Positions 7,956-16,928 are shown, counted from the first letter of the stretch. The stretch is 64,000 nucleotides of DNA from Pseudomonas sp. KU26590 (GCF_026153515.1 NZ_CP110644.1:2075501-2139500); one strand, 5' to 3'. The notes: a model not told the origin generated them from the sequence alone. Numbers and translations: made by a program.

Positions 7956-10274
7956 TTAATGCGGCTGTTCCAGAGGGATCCACTGATCCAGTAACGCTAT
8001 CAATTCCTCGCGACGAAACGGCTTGGCCAGGTAGTCGCTCATGCCCGCGGCCTTGCAGTGTTCACGCTCTTCCGGCATCGCATTGGCCGTCAGCGCGACG
8101 ATTGGAAGATCAGCCCAGCGGCCGCTCTCGCGGATTCGGCGCGTGGCGTCGTAGCCATTCATCACTGGCATGTTGCAGTCCATCAGCACCAGATCGAAGT
8201 GATCCTGCTCAAGCTGCTGCAGCGCTTCGGCACCGTTGCTGCTGACGACCACATCACAACCGAGCTTACTAAGCATACCTTTCGCCACCAGCTGATTAAC
8301 CGGGTTGTCCTCCACCAGCAGAATACGCGCCCGATGGGTGGGGGAAGGATCGCCCTGTTCGTGGCGGATACCTGCCTGACCGTCGGCGTCCAGAATGCGC
8401 GCCAGGCTCTGATGCAACACATTGCGCGACAACGGCCGCGCCTGCTGCTGCAGCGGTGCCAGGGCCGCAACCTGCTCGCCGGGCATGAAATTGCCGTATG
8501 CCGTCACTAGCAACACCGGCACCGTGCACGCCTCGCGGATGGCCACCAGGCATTGCGGGCAATCGGTGATCAGCAGGTCCGCATCGGCATCGGGTGTCGC
8601 GCTGTCGGGCAGGTGCTGACAGGTGACGCCCCATTCCGGCAGCAGTCGGCTGAGCATTTCCAGCAAGCCGCTGTTCGCGTCACTGCCCACCAGCACTTTG
8701 CCTTTGAGCAACGGCCATTGCAGTGCCGGCGTGTGTGCCGGCAGCGGCAGGTCCACGCGGAAGCGGCTGCCGACGCCAACGGCGGACTCGATACTCAATT
8801 GCCCGTTCATGGCATCGGTCAGGTTATGGGTCAGGGTCAGGCCCAGGCCGGTCCCGCCGTACTGTCGAGTGATTGCGGCTTCGGCCTGGGTGAACGGCTG
8901 GAAAATCTTCGCCTGAGCGTCCTGGGCGATACCGATGCCGGTGTCGCACACCTCGATGCGCACGTGGTCGCCGTGCTGACTGAGGCGCACGTCCACGCGC
9001 CCGGCGCGGGTGAACTTCAGCGCGTTCGATAAAAGGTTGCTGACGATCTGCCGCACCCGGGTCGGGTCACCCAGCACGGACGCCGGAAAGCGCGGGTCGA
9101 TCAGGCAGGTCAGCTCGACATTCGGCGCAGCGTTCTGCGACAGCAGACTGGCGGTGTCTTCGATCAAGGCCGCCAGATCGAACGGAATGCGCTCAAGCTC
9201 CACCTGGCCGGCGTCGAATTTCGACAGGTCGAGAATGTCATTCAGCAGTTCGACCAGCACCTTGCCCGAGTCATGGGCAATGGACAGCTGCTGGCGTTGT
9301 TCTGGACTGAGCGGGCCATCAAGGGACAACGCCAGCATGCCCAGTAAACCGTTGAGCGGCGTGCGGATCTCATGGCTCATGTGGGCCAGAAACGCCGAGC
9401 GCGCATGGGCCATGTCCAGCGCCGTGCTACGCGCGATCTGCAGTTCTTCGTTGGACTGGCTAAGCCGGGCATTGCTGGCTTCGAGCTGATTGGTGCGCGC
9501 CGAGACGATGTCTTCCAGCTCGTTAAGGTGGTCGGTGAGCCGGTTTTCCGCCTCCCGCCGCCGCGCGAACTCGCTGGCAACGCTCTCGAACTGGCGATTG
9601 GTGACCGCCACCAGCACGCCGATTTCGTCATTTTCGTGACCAGGCGGGCAAGGCACTGGCGGTTGAACGGGGCTGCGAGGGTTACGTTCCGACAGCGCAC
9701 GGATCATCCCCGTCAGCGGTTTGGTCAGGGTGAAGTAGAAGAGCGCCAGCAGCAGGCCGGCCAGTAACAGGCTGCGCACGAAGCCGTTGACCAGGGTGAT
9801 CACGGCCCGCTGGAGAAAATGGCTGCCGAAGGCGAAAGTGTCGACGTCCAGTTGCAAGGTGCCGATGGACTCATTGGGGATATGGTCCAGGTGCAGCACA
9901 TCTTCGAACTGCCGATTCCCGCCGAACAGGAAATCACTGACCATCCGGTAAGGGCTGTTCGTCAAGGGTCGAGACACGGCAGCGAGCTGAACGTTGTTGT
10001 TATCGGTCAGCCTCGCGCCGACCACGGCAGGGGAGTGCAGCAGGCCGAGAGTCAGTTCTTGCGCCAGTTCAGCGTCGAGGTTGTAAGCAATGCGCGAGGC
10101 AGGGTTGTGACTGATTTGCAGCAAGGAGCGAATTTCACGATCGATGGACGCGTCTTCGCTGGCATAATCGAGCGCAATTTGAAACAGACTGAGCAGCGTG
10201 CCCAATACAAAGCCGATCAGCACAGTCAAACGGGCCTGTTTGAATGACAGCCGGTGGGTGATCGCTATATCCAT
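7956..10274 (-). CDS. sagS: Hybrid sensor histidine kinase/response regulator, SagS-like
   Basis: 772 aa from the ATG at 10274 (an upstream ATG at 10316 would add 14 residues without family character). Order: transmembrane segment near 15-36, a periplasmic sensor region of about 120 residues, a second transmembrane segment near 160-185, HAMP-like linker and coiled coil, HisKA with phospho-His at about 301 (MSHEIRTPLNG), HATPase with GTGLGLTLT, a degenerate receiver-like stretch, and a C-terminal receiver with phospho-Asp at about 699 (LVLMDCNMPVMNG). Architecture, length and position beside gpx match SagS of P. aeruginosa, which steers surface attachment and biofilm entry through HptB and BfiS. 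Orthology is inferred from recalled synteny. Confidence 0.85.
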   Translation of the reverse strand: MDIAITHRLSFKQARLTVLIGFVLGTLLSLFQIALDYASEDASIDREIRSLLQISHNPASRIAYNLDAELAQELTLGLLHSPAVVGARLTDNNNVQLAAVSRPLTNSPYRMVSDFLFGGNRQFEDVLHLDHIPNESIGTLQLDVDTFAFGSHFLQRAVITLVNGFVRSLLLAGLLLALFYFTLTKPLTGMIRALSERNPRSPVQPPVPCPPGHENDEIGVLVAVTNRQFESVASEFARRREAENRLTDHLNELEDIVSARTNQLEASNARLSQSNEELQIARSTALDMAHARSAFLAHMSHEIRTPLNGLLGMLALSLDGPLSPEQRQQLSIAHDSGKVLVELLNDILDLSKFDAGQVELERIPFDLAALIEDTASLLSQNAAPNVELTCLIDPRFPASVLGDPTRVRQIVSNLLSNALKFTRAGRVDVRLSQHGDHVRIEVCDTGIGIAQDAQAKIFQPFTQAEAAITRQYGGTGLGLTLTHNLTDAMNGQLSIESAVGVGSRFRVDLPLPAHTPALQWPLLKGKVLVGSDANSGLLEMLSRLLPEWGVTCQHLPDSATPDADADLLITDCPQCLVAIREACTVPVLLVTAYGNFMPGEQVAALAPLQQQARPLSRNVLHQSLARILDADGQAGIRHEQGDPSPTHRARILLVEDNPVNQLVAKGMLSKLGCDVVVSSNGAEALQQLEQDHFDLVLMDCNMPVMNGYDATRRIRESGRWADLPIVALTANAMPEEREHCKAAGMSDYLAKPFRREELIALLDQWIPLEQPH

Positions 10275-10361
10275 AAAAGGCACTGTCACTTCTTGTGTCC
10301 GTCGCGTGGCAAGCATAGCTGATCGCGGCCGGGCGTTAACCCGTTAAATCAAGGAGAAACC

Positions 10362-11255
10362 GTGGATTCTCGATTGAACGCATTTCTGGAGCGCGCCGAG
10401 TCGGTACTGGCGCGTCTCGAGCCTCTGTTGCCTGCCGTGCGGCAGCCCGTGAGCTGGGAAACGACGCTGGCCGCGCGTTGGGCTCACGAAGGCCGCGGCG
10501 GCTACCTGATGCCGCTGGACGTCACCCTCGACATGCGCCTGTCCGACCTCATTGGCGTCGACCGCCAGTGTGAGCAGCTGGGCCGCAACACTCAGCAGTT
10601 CATCGACGGCCTGCCCGCCAACCACGCATTGCTCTGGGGCTCCCGTGGCACGGGCAAGTCGTCGCTGGTGCGCGCGTTGCTGGCCGAGCACGCCAAGGCC
10701 GGCCTGCGCCTGATCGAGATCGAACGGGATCATCTGGGCGATCTGCCGCGCGTGGTCGAGCAACTGCAGAAATTGCCCCAGCGCTTTGTGCTGTTCTGCG
10801 ATGACCTGTCGTTCGAATCCGGCGAAGGCGACTACCGGGTGCTCAAAAGCGTGCTCGACGGTTCGCTGGAACAGGCGCCGGACAACGTCCTGCTGTACGC
10901 CACGTCCAACCGCCGCCATCTGGTGCCGGAGAAAGAGAGCGACAACGCTCACTGGCAGCGTGGTGACGACGGCGAGATTCACCCGAGCGAAGCCGTTGAG
11001 GACAAGATCGCGCTGTCGGACCGCTTCGGCCTCTGGCTGTCGTTCTATCCGTTCACCCAGGAGCATTTTCTGGATGTGGTGGAGCACTGGATCGGCGAGC
11101 TGGCGACCAAGGCCGGCCTGCAATGGCAGCGTGACGAAGCGCTAGAGATCCACGCCGTGCGCTGGGCGACCGGCCGGGGCAACCGCAACGGTCGTTGCGC
11201 GTATCAGTTCGCCCGTTACTGGGTTGGTTTGAAAATGCTGGAGCAAGACGCATGA
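10362..11255 (+). CDS. DUF815-family AAA-type ATPase
   Basis: 297 aa, GTG start with AAGGAG nine bases upstream. Walker A is GSRGTGKS near residue 92 and the Walker B-like segment is RFVLFCDDLSF; a sensor-like ATSNRRHL follows. The C-terminus holds a helical region with WATGRGNRNGR. This matches the DUF815 ATP-binding family, whose cellular role is unknown. Its stop overlaps the start of the next gene (ATGA), indicating co-translation with the methionine sulfoxide reductase. Confidence 0.85.
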   Translation: MDSRLNAFLERAESVLARLEPLLPAVRQPVSWETTLAARWAHEGRGGYLMPLDVTLDMRLSDLIGVDRQCEQLGRNTQQFIDGLPANHALLWGSRGTGKSSLVRALLAEHAKAGLRLIEIERDHLGDLPRVVEQLQKLPQRFVLFCDDLSFESGEGDYRVLKSVLDGSLEQAPDNVLLYATSNRRHLVPEKESDNAHWQRGDDGEIHPSEAVEDKIALSDRFGLWLSFYPFTQEHFLDVVEHWIGELATKAGLQWQRDEALEIHAVRWATGRGNRNGRCAYQFARYWVGLKMLEQDA

Positions 11256-11734
11256 TCGATTTGAATTCCGCAGGCGAGGGCCTTGATGGCTACCGCCTGC
11301 TCGCTGCACAACTGGAATCCCTGCTGGCGGACGAGCGCGACTTCATCGCCAACGCTGCGCAGTTTTCGGCCTTCCTTTATACCCAGCTCCACGACTTGAA
11401 CTGGGCAGGCTTCTATCTCAATCGCAACGAAGAGCTGGTGCTGGGTCCGTTTCAGGGCCAGATCGCTTGCGTGCGCATTCCGTTCGGCAGGGGCGTGTGC
11501 GGCACGGCGGCACAAAACCGCGAAACCCAGCGCGTGCATGATGTCCATGAGTTTCCGGGACACATCGCCTGCGACAGCGCTTCCAACAGTGAATTGGTGG
11601 TGCCGCTGGTTAAGGATGGGCAGCTGATTGGCGTTCTGGATCTGGACAGCCCGAGTGTCGGGCGCTTCAGCGAGGAGGATCAGGCGGGGATTGAACGGCT
11701 GGCGGCGATCTTCTTGAAATCAACCGATTGCTGA
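11252..11734 (+). CDS. msrC: Free methionine-(R)-sulfoxide reductase (GAF domain)
   Basis: 160 aa, a single GAF domain. Cysteines at 73, 83 and 107 have the same spacing (10 and 24) as Cys84/94/118 of the characterised E. coli fRMsr, inside IACVRIPFGRGVCGTA and HIACDSASNSELVVP. The enzyme reduces free, not protein-bound, methionine-R-sulfoxide. With msrB nearby the region covers both free and peptide forms. It starts inside the stop of the ATPase gene (ATGA) and ends before a strong bidirectional hairpin. Confidence 0.92.
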   Translation: MIDLNSAGEGLDGYRLLAAQLESLLADERDFIANAAQFSAFLYTQLHDLNWAGFYLNRNEELVLGPFQGQIACVRIPFGRGVCGTAAQNRETQRVHDVHEFPGHIACDSASNSELVVPLVKDGQLIGVLDLDSPSVGRFSEEDQAGIERLAAIFLKSTDC

Positions 11735-11747
11735 GGGAAGCCCTGAC

Positions 11748-11775
11748 GCCTGACGCACCGCGCGGTGCGTCAGGC
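11748..11775. terminator. GC-rich hairpin between convergent genes
   Basis: A 13-bp perfect inverted repeat (gcctgacgcaccg / cggtgcgtcaggc) lies between the convergent msrC and the 257-aa gene. There is no clear T-run, so it may act as a barrier or partial terminator for both. Confidence 0.6.
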
Positions 11776-11783
11776 TTGAGCCA

Positions 11784-12557
11784 TCAGTCGTAGATGGCTT
11801 TCTTTTTCCACTCGGCATCCGCGTCCACGACTTTCAAGCCTTCGGTCAGCTCGTTGTTGTCGTCTTCGGTCGGTGCGATGGTGTCCAGCACCATGGAGTT
11901 GGACTTGGCCAGTTGCCGTTCCATGGCCTGCAAGTGGGCTTTCCACGGCGCGGGCTCAGGCTGATTTTTCAGGTATTGGACGCCGCGCTCGAAGGCCAGA
12001 CGGGCCTGGCCAGGCTGCTCCTGACTCATCGCGTGCTGGCCCAGGTTGTTGAAGAACTCGATGTGCAGCAGCACCAGCAGATTACGAATCTCGCGAATCC
12101 AGTGCTTGGCTTCAGCCGTTTGCAGAAAACCATCGTGGGCTGCGCGCGTCACCTGGCCGTGCATGGCTTCTAATAGAAAGCGAACGTCCTTGGCCTTGGC
12201 TTCGGTCTGGATCGGGCTGGCCGGGTTGCTGACCGTGATCGCGTCGCCCTGGGCCACCAGCGCTTCCAGTTCAGTCTGGCGTTCCTGAAGGTTTGGGTTG
12301 TTCTTTTTTTCCAGCGCGAGCAGACGCTTGAGCACGTTCAGTTCCAGGCGAACCAGCAACAGCTTCAGCGCCGGTGTCATCAACTGACCGGGAAAGGTTT
12401 CGGACAGCTCGCTGCAGCGGCGTAGCCGATCATTGAGCTCGACCAGACTTCGCGCGCGCTCGACCTTCTTGCCCTCTGCGACATGGTTCAGGTAGCCGAA
12501 GGCTATAAGGAGCACGATGCCTGCTACGACGAACAGGGTGATAATGAGTGGTGTCAC
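11784..12557 (-). CDS. Conserved membrane-anchored protein of unknown function
   Basis: 257 aa from a GTG at 12557. The reading frame continues upstream through the tRNA-Glu gene, which cannot be coding, so the start was set at VTPLIITLFVVAG. One N-terminal transmembrane segment (about 3-20) is followed by a long, mostly helical, charged cytoplasmic part with a basic VAEGKKVERARSL stretch and Leu-rich helices. No known enzyme motif is seen. The ribosome site is weak. It lies between the msrC terminator and the tRNA promoter. Function not recognised. Confidence 0.7.
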   Translation of the reverse strand: MTPLIITLFVVAGIVLLIAFGYLNHVAEGKKVERARSLVELNDRLRRCSELSETFPGQLMTPALKLLLVRLELNVLKRLLALEKKNNPNLQERQTELEALVAQGDAITVSNPASPIQTEAKAKDVRFLLEAMHGQVTRAAHDGFLQTAEAKHWIREIRNLLVLLHIEFFNNLGQHAMSQEQPGQARLAFERGVQYLKNQPEPAPWKAHLQAMERQLAKSNSMVLDTIAPTEDDNNELTEGLKVVDADAEWKKKAIYD

Positions 12558-12731
12558 CGCACAAGCCTCAATCAAGTAATTTGCGCGAGTGTAGTGGCTA
12601 TCCACTATCGCGGGAAGGTGGTCCTGTCGCTCCGCCTGATTTTGCCCATGGCGGCTGACACGTGTGTATCGGCCGTCCATTGCGTAAATAAAGGGCGAAG
12701 TCATTGATTTGAATATATTTTCACTCAGGGG

Positions 12732-12760
12732 TTGACGACCCCTATATCCATCCATAGAAT
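12732..12760 (+). promoter_or_regulatory. Sigma-70 promoter of the tRNA operon
   Basis: TTGACG and TAGAAT are spaced by exactly 17 bp and followed by GCGCGCC. That GC-rich discriminator is typical of stable-RNA promoters subject to stringent control. It sits about 60 bp before the first tRNA. Confidence 0.85.
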
Positions 12761-12821
12761 GCGCGCCACTTGCAGCGTAAAGCACACAGCAGAGCGTAGC
12801 AGGGAGTGAATGTTGTAGCGT

Positions 12822-12897
12822 GTCCCCTTCGTCTAGTGGCCTAGGACACCGCCCTTTCACGGCGGTAACAGGGGTTCGAGTCCCCTAGGGGACGCCA
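12822..12897 (+). tRNA. tRNA-Glu (anticodon TTC), copy 1
   Basis: 76 nt with encoded CCA. The acceptor arms gtcccct/aggggac pair, the anticodon loop ccTTTCAcg gives TTC, and the T arm has ggttcgag. It is the first of four tRNAs in the operon. Confidence 0.97.
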
Positions 12898-12899
12898 TT

Positions 12900-12975
<76 letters not shown>

Positions 12976-13078
12976 TTTTTAAGCAGCTTTGCTTTCGGGC
13001 GAAGTTGAGTGAAACCAGAAAGCATCTTCGGATGTGTTTCTGGAACTGGAACACAACACCATGGTGTTTCCAGGCTGT

Positions 13079-13154
13079 GTCCCCTTCGTCTAGTGGCCTA
13101 GGACACCGCCCTTTCACGGCGGTAACAGGGGTTCGAGTCCCCTAGGGGACGCCA
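13079..13154 (+). tRNA. tRNA-Glu (anticodon TTC), copy 2
   Basis: Reads identically to copy 1 over all 76 bases. A spacer of 103 bp after tRNA-Gly copy 1 precedes it, with no separate promoter seen. Confidence 0.97.
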
Positions 13155-13157
13155 TTT

Positions 13158-13233
<76 letters not shown>

Positions 13234-13240
13234 AATTCTC

Positions 13241-13270
13241 AAAAACGCCGCTCAACAGAGCGGCGTTTTT
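13241..13270 (+). terminator. Rho-independent terminator of the tRNA operon
   Basis: aacgccgctc / gagcggcgtt stem with a four-base loop, preceded by an A-run and followed by a T-run. This is a strong intrinsic terminator. Confidence 0.92.
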
Positions 13271-13354
13271 GTGTGTGCGGGATTTATAACTACCGCCCGC
13301 TGTTGATCGGTCTCGTCCTGCACATTCCGCATATTTCCAAATTAGCCCGCTGCC

Positions 13355-14377
13355 TCAGCGCCCAGCTTGTGGGTCGTTCTGATTGGCAGTTTTTTCCACC
13401 GATTGCTCGGCAGCGAGGCGGATTGCATTGAAATCCGGGTCGAAGCCGTGGGACACGTCGACGTGCTTGTTGAGGATGCCTTCGCGCTGATAGATGTCCG
13501 CCGTGTTCTGCAAGCCCCTGATGACGCCGTCATCGATGCTCACGCGTTCCATCTTCGTCTCTTGATTGACCGCCAGATGCACGGCCAATGGCAGACCGGT
13601 GACCCTGGTCTGGGCGGCGGCGTATTCGGCAGGGTGGGTGTTGGCCCAGCGGTAGGCACGGTCGAGGCGCACCACGAAGTCGTCCAGTTGCACGCGCTTG
13701 TCGGCGATGGCTGAGCGGGTCGCGGCGAGATAGGAATGGTTGGTCAGCAGGTCCGGCCCACTAGGCAGGATGCGCGCGCCGTTCTGGGTGGCGACGGTGG
13801 TGTAGGGCGCCCAGGTGGCCCACGCATCGACGTCGCCGTTGTCGAGGATCAGCCGCGACTCGCTGGGTAAGAGGTAAACGAAATTCACGTCGCTGGTCTT
13901 CAGGCCTGCTTCGCTCAACGCACGTATTGCCAGGTAATGGCCGATGGAGCCGCGCCCGGTGACGATGCGCTTGCCCTTGAGGTCGGCAACCGACTTGATC
14001 GACGAGTCGTTGCGCACAATCAGCGCAGTCGTGTAGCGCCCACCGACGTGGGTGATGCTGATGACTTTCAGCGCCGCACCGGCGCCCAGCGCAAACACAT
14101 ACGGCGCGTCGCCCAGTGCGCCCACGTCCACGGCCCCCGCGTTCAGGGCTTCGCCCAATGGCGATGCCGAGGGGAATTCGGAAAACTTGATCTGGTACGG
14201 CACGTCTTTCAGCTCGCCGGACACCTCCAGCAGCACCTTCAGCGCGGATTTCTGGTTGGCGACGAGCAGCGGCTGAAGCTGCTCGGCGGCCTGTGTGGCT
14301 TGGCCGAACGACAGCGCGAGCAATGCGCCGAGGATCACGTGTCGGGCGCGGAGCAGGGGAGTGAAGGGGGCGGACAT
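13355..14377 (-). CDS. Sulfonate/taurine-type ABC substrate-binding protein
   Basis: 340 aa with a signal peptide (charged start, hydrophobic core near 13-24, AQA-type cleavage site in TQAAEQ). The mature part is the SsuA/TauA-type periplasmic binding fold: NAGAVDVGALGDAPYVFALGAG, VADLKGKRIVTGRGSIGH, LDNGDVDAWATWAPY. Members bind aliphatic sulfonates or related organosulfur compounds. No ABC permease or ATPase gene is adjacent, so it must share a transporter encoded elsewhere or act as a sensor. The neighbouring rhodanese and thiol dioxygenase genes point to organosulfur use. The ligand is not readable from sequence. Confidence 0.85.
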   Translation of the reverse strand: MSAPFTPLLRARHVILGALLALSFGQATQAAEQLQPLLVANQKSALKVLLEVSGELKDVPYQIKFSEFPSASPLGEALNAGAVDVGALGDAPYVFALGAGAALKVISITHVGGRYTTALIVRNDSSIKSVADLKGKRIVTGRGSIGHYLAIRALSEAGLKTSDVNFVYLLPSESRLILDNGDVDAWATWAPYTTVATQNGARILPSGPDLLTNHSYLAATRSAIADKRVQLDDFVVRLDRAYRWANTHPAEYAAAQTRVTGLPLAVHLAVNQETKMERVSIDDGVIRGLQNTADIYQREGILNKHVDVSHGFDPDFNAIRLAAEQSVEKTANQNDPQAGR

Positions 14378-14452
14378 GGTGCGTGTCTCCAGGCGTAGAA
14401 GTGGATTCTCGGCCTCCGCCTGGAGAAGGGGTCGGCAAGGGAATTAACCTTA

Positions 14453-14502
14453 TGCCTATAAGAAGCGTAATAGTAGTATCTTTTGGTTATATGCTAATTA
14501 TG
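14453..14502. promoter_or_regulatory. Candidate operator upstream of the binding-protein gene
   Basis: An AT-rich patch with tataagaagcgtaat and atatgctaattatg (14489-14502). Near copies of both elements lie upstream of the dioxygenase-rhodanese operon at 16891-16928, in the same orientation relative to transcription. This suggests a shared regulator, perhaps the nearby LysR protein. It is inference from similarity only. Confidence 0.35.
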
Positions 14503-14571
14503 TATCTGTGTAATTATGTTTGCTTAATATATTAAATTAATGCATACAAATGTCCCCCACGATGCATTTTC

Positions 14572-14660
14572 TGTAGGAGCGCGCTTGCCCGCGAACGCAA
14601 CCTGCCCGCGCCATATCTGGTAACTGACACAACGCCATCGCGGGCAAGCGCGCTCCTACA
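14572..14660. repeat. REPIN, GGAGCGCGCTTGCCCGCG family
   Basis: Left arm tgtaggagcgcgcttgcccg and right arm cgggcaagcgcgctcctaca are separated by about 48 bp. The same family recurs at about 30900, 33972-34060 and 39426-39448. It lies between the binding-protein and rhodanese genes. Confidence 0.9.
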
Positions 14661-14675
14661 CGTATGGGCGTTGGC

Positions 14676-16256
14676 TCAGATCACATAAAACCCGTGGGTC
14701 CCGTCGCGGCCCAATTGCTCGACCAATCCATACTCCCAATCCAGATAGGCCTGCATCGCCTCACGCGGGGCATCGGTGCCTTCATAAGGCCGGCGATAGC
14801 GGTCAATGCGCGGGGAGGCCAGATGGCTTTCGCCGTGCTCAAGCTCGAACTCCGCCGCCACCCAGCTGGCGGTGCCGTCCTTCAGCACAAACACCGGCTT
14901 GCCGGTCAGCGCCTCGACCTCCGACACCGCAAGCCGCGCGAGTTTGCTGCTGCCACAGGTCAGCACGTAACGCTCAGCGACGGGGATGTTCTGCAGCGCG
15001 TTGGCAAGGTCGGCACGCAGCGTCCACCAGGCGCCTGGAATATGCTGCTTGACGTAGTGGGCGCTGGCGGTGAAATCCAGCACCGCCACGCCACTTTGCT
15101 CGCGCCACTCGCGCAGCGTTTCGGCGCTGATCTCCTCGACCTGCGGCGCGGGCGGACTGGGGGCGTTCCAGCCGCCGTTTTCGCTGAAATCCTCAAGGCC
15201 CAGGTCGTCCACCACGAACACTTCCCAGCCTAGCTGCGCGAGCCACGAAGCAGACATGTTCGCGCGCACGCCGTCGTCATCCAGCAACACGATTCGTGCG
15301 CCGCGCACGCTGGCGTAATGGTCAGTCTCCTGCACCAACTGGCCGCCCGGCGTCGAACGGGCACCCGGCACATGGCCGGCTTCGAATTCCTCCGGCGTGC
15401 GCACATCGAACAGGTACGTCGTGCGACTCGTTTCTGCCCGCCAGACCGGCAAGTCCCCGCGGCTGCCGCGTTTCACTCGCGCCTTATCCGCGACGTTGCG
15501 CGCATCCGCCCGAGCGACTTCCCGGGTCGCTTCACTGACCTGCGGGAAGCGCCGGGATTGCCCATGATCCAGCGTCTGCCCGGCCAACAGCCAGCCGATC
15601 GTGCCATTGCGCAGGGCGGAAATGGGGTTGGGCAGGCCGGCATTCACCAGCGACTGGGTGCCGATGATGCTGCGCGTACGGCCGGCGCAGTTGACGATGA
15701 TGCGGGTGTTGGGATCGGGCGCCAGCTCACGCGCGCGCAGCACCAGTTCGGCGCCGGGCACGCTGACGCCGCTGGGAATGCTCATGGTCTGGTATTCATC
15801 GAACCGCCGCGCATCCAGCACCACCACGTCAGCCTTGGCGTCGAGCAACTGCTTGACCTCTTCGGCGGCCAACGACGGCGTGTGGCGATGGTGCTCCACC
15901 AGTTCGCCGAACGCCTTGCTCGGCACGTTGACGTCTATGAACAGCTCGCCGCCGGCGTCGCGCCAGCCCTGCAGTCCGCCTTCAAGCAGCTTCACGTCGG
16001 TGTAACCCAAGTCCTGAAAACGCTTCAAGGCGCGTTCGGCCAGACCCTCACCGTTGTCATAAACGGTCACAGCGGTGTCGAGACGGGGGATGCGCGCGAG
16101 TACTTCCAGCTCCAGTTTCGACAACGGGATGTTGGCGGCGAACAGTGGATGAGCTTCGGCGAACGGGGCTTCTTCGCGGACATCGACCAGCGCGACTTCT
16201 TCATGGGCGAGCAGGGCGCGGCGGATGTCGGCACAGGAACGGGTGTGATGGCTCAT
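14676..16256 (-). CDS. Four-module rhodanese-family sulfurtransferase
   Basis: 526 aa built from four rhodanese modules. Module 1 (about 8-105) has Asp67 where the catalytic Cys would be (VYDNGEG). Module 2 (about 130-215) carries Cys190 in VNCAGRTRSIIG. Module 3 (about 270-355) again has Asp (LLDDDGVRANMS). Module 4 (about 375-460) has Cys434 in LTCGSSKLARLA. So active and inactive modules alternate. Rhodaneses move sulfane sulfur to thiol acceptors such as cyanide or glutathione. Its ATG overlaps the stop of the upstream thiol dioxygenase (TAATG), so the two are co-translated in a thiol catabolism operon. Confidence 0.9.
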   Translation of the reverse strand: MSHHTRSCADIRRALLAHEEVALVDVREEAPFAEAHPLFAANIPLSKLELEVLARIPRLDTAVTVYDNGEGLAERALKRFQDLGYTDVKLLEGGLQGWRDAGGELFIDVNVPSKAFGELVEHHRHTPSLAAEEVKQLLDAKADVVVLDARRFDEYQTMSIPSGVSVPGAELVLRARELAPDPNTRIIVNCAGRTRSIIGTQSLVNAGLPNPISALRNGTIGWLLAGQTLDHGQSRRFPQVSEATREVARADARNVADKARVKRGSRGDLPVWRAETSRTTYLFDVRTPEEFEAGHVPGARSTPGGQLVQETDHYASVRGARIVLLDDDGVRANMSASWLAQLGWEVFVVDDLGLEDFSENGGWNAPSPPAPQVEEISAETLREWREQSGVAVLDFTASAHYVKQHIPGAWWTLRADLANALQNIPVAERYVLTCGSSKLARLAVSEVEALTGKPVFVLKDGTASWVAAEFELEHGESHLASPRIDRYRRPYEGTDAPREAMQAYLDWEYGLVEQLGRDGTHGFYVI

Positions 16257-16861
16257 TAGGCTTGGTTCTCTTTTGACAGATCCCAGATGTTCGGGAGAAA
16301 GGCGTTGGAATAACCCGAGATGAACAGCTTTTCGCTGCCATCGGGCTGATAAACGGCGCGCTTCACGGCGCCAATGTTGGCACCGTAGACATGAATACTG
16401 ATCGACACCTGGTCGTCGAAGGCATTGCGGACCTGATGAATGTCGTTGCTGCGCGGCGACAAGGCCTCGACGTGGCCGGGCTCCAGGCGGATCGCCGGGC
16501 CTTCCTGTTCCAGTCGGCCATCGGCGCTGCGGGCGAACCCCTGCGAATACTCCGCCCCGCGCAGCATGCCGATCAAGCCCGAGACGCGGTGGTCATGAAT
16601 CGGCGTGCTCTGGCCCGGTCCCCACACAAAGCTGACGACCGAAAACCGCTGCCTTGAGTCGGCGTGCAACAGAAACTGTTGATAGCGCGTCGGATCGGGA
16701 ATCGCGAACTCATCCGGCAGCCAGTCGTCATGACTGACCAGTTGCCCCAGTAGCTTGCCACCCCGTGAAAGCAGGTCGCCTTCCCCCGGATTGCTATCGA
16801 TCAGCTCGGCCAGCTCGCCGATAAAAGCCCTGAGTCGTTCAGGGTGTCGGATGTGGGTCAT
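16256..16861 (-). CDS. Cupin thiol dioxygenase, 3-mercaptopropionate dioxygenase-like
   Basis: 201 aa from the ATG at 16861, which has GGAG eight bases upstream; an in-frame TTG five codons earlier is less likely. The iron-binding triad is His89, His91 (TPIHDHRVSG) and His142 (SNDIHQV), the spacing known for the Pseudomonas 3-mercaptopropionate/cysteine dioxygenases. These enzymes add O2 to the thiol to form a sulfinate. The operon partner is the rhodanese protein, and a LysR gene is divergent. Substrate preference (3-mercaptopropionate over cysteine) is inferred from family resemblance. Confidence 0.88.
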   Translation of the reverse strand: MTHIRHPERLRAFIGELAELIDSNPGEGDLLSRGGKLLGQLVSHDDWLPDEFAIPDPTRYQQFLLHADSRQRFSVVSFVWGPGQSTPIHDHRVSGLIGMLRGAEYSQGFARSADGRLEQEGPAIRLEPGHVEALSPRSNDIHQVRNAFDDQVSISIHVYGANIGAVKRAVYQPDGSEKLFISGYSNAFLPNIWDLSKENQA

Positions 16862-16890
16862 GTCGGCTCCGGGCAAAGAAGGATGCTCAA

Positions 16891-16928
16891 TATAAGCATA
16901 ATGCAGCAGCCTAATATGCTATTTATTG
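16891..16928. promoter_or_regulatory. Candidate operator upstream of the dioxygenase-rhodanese operon
   Basis: tataagcataat and atatgctatttattg (16914-16928) resemble the patch at 14453-14502. The site lies in the gap shared with the divergent LysR gene, the usual place for LysR-type operators. Confidence 0.35.

Noticed and set aside
12558..12860. N-terminal extension of the 257-aa gene running through tRNA-Glu
   Set aside because: It would overlap the tRNA operon promoter and a tRNA gene; the sequence lacks protein character.
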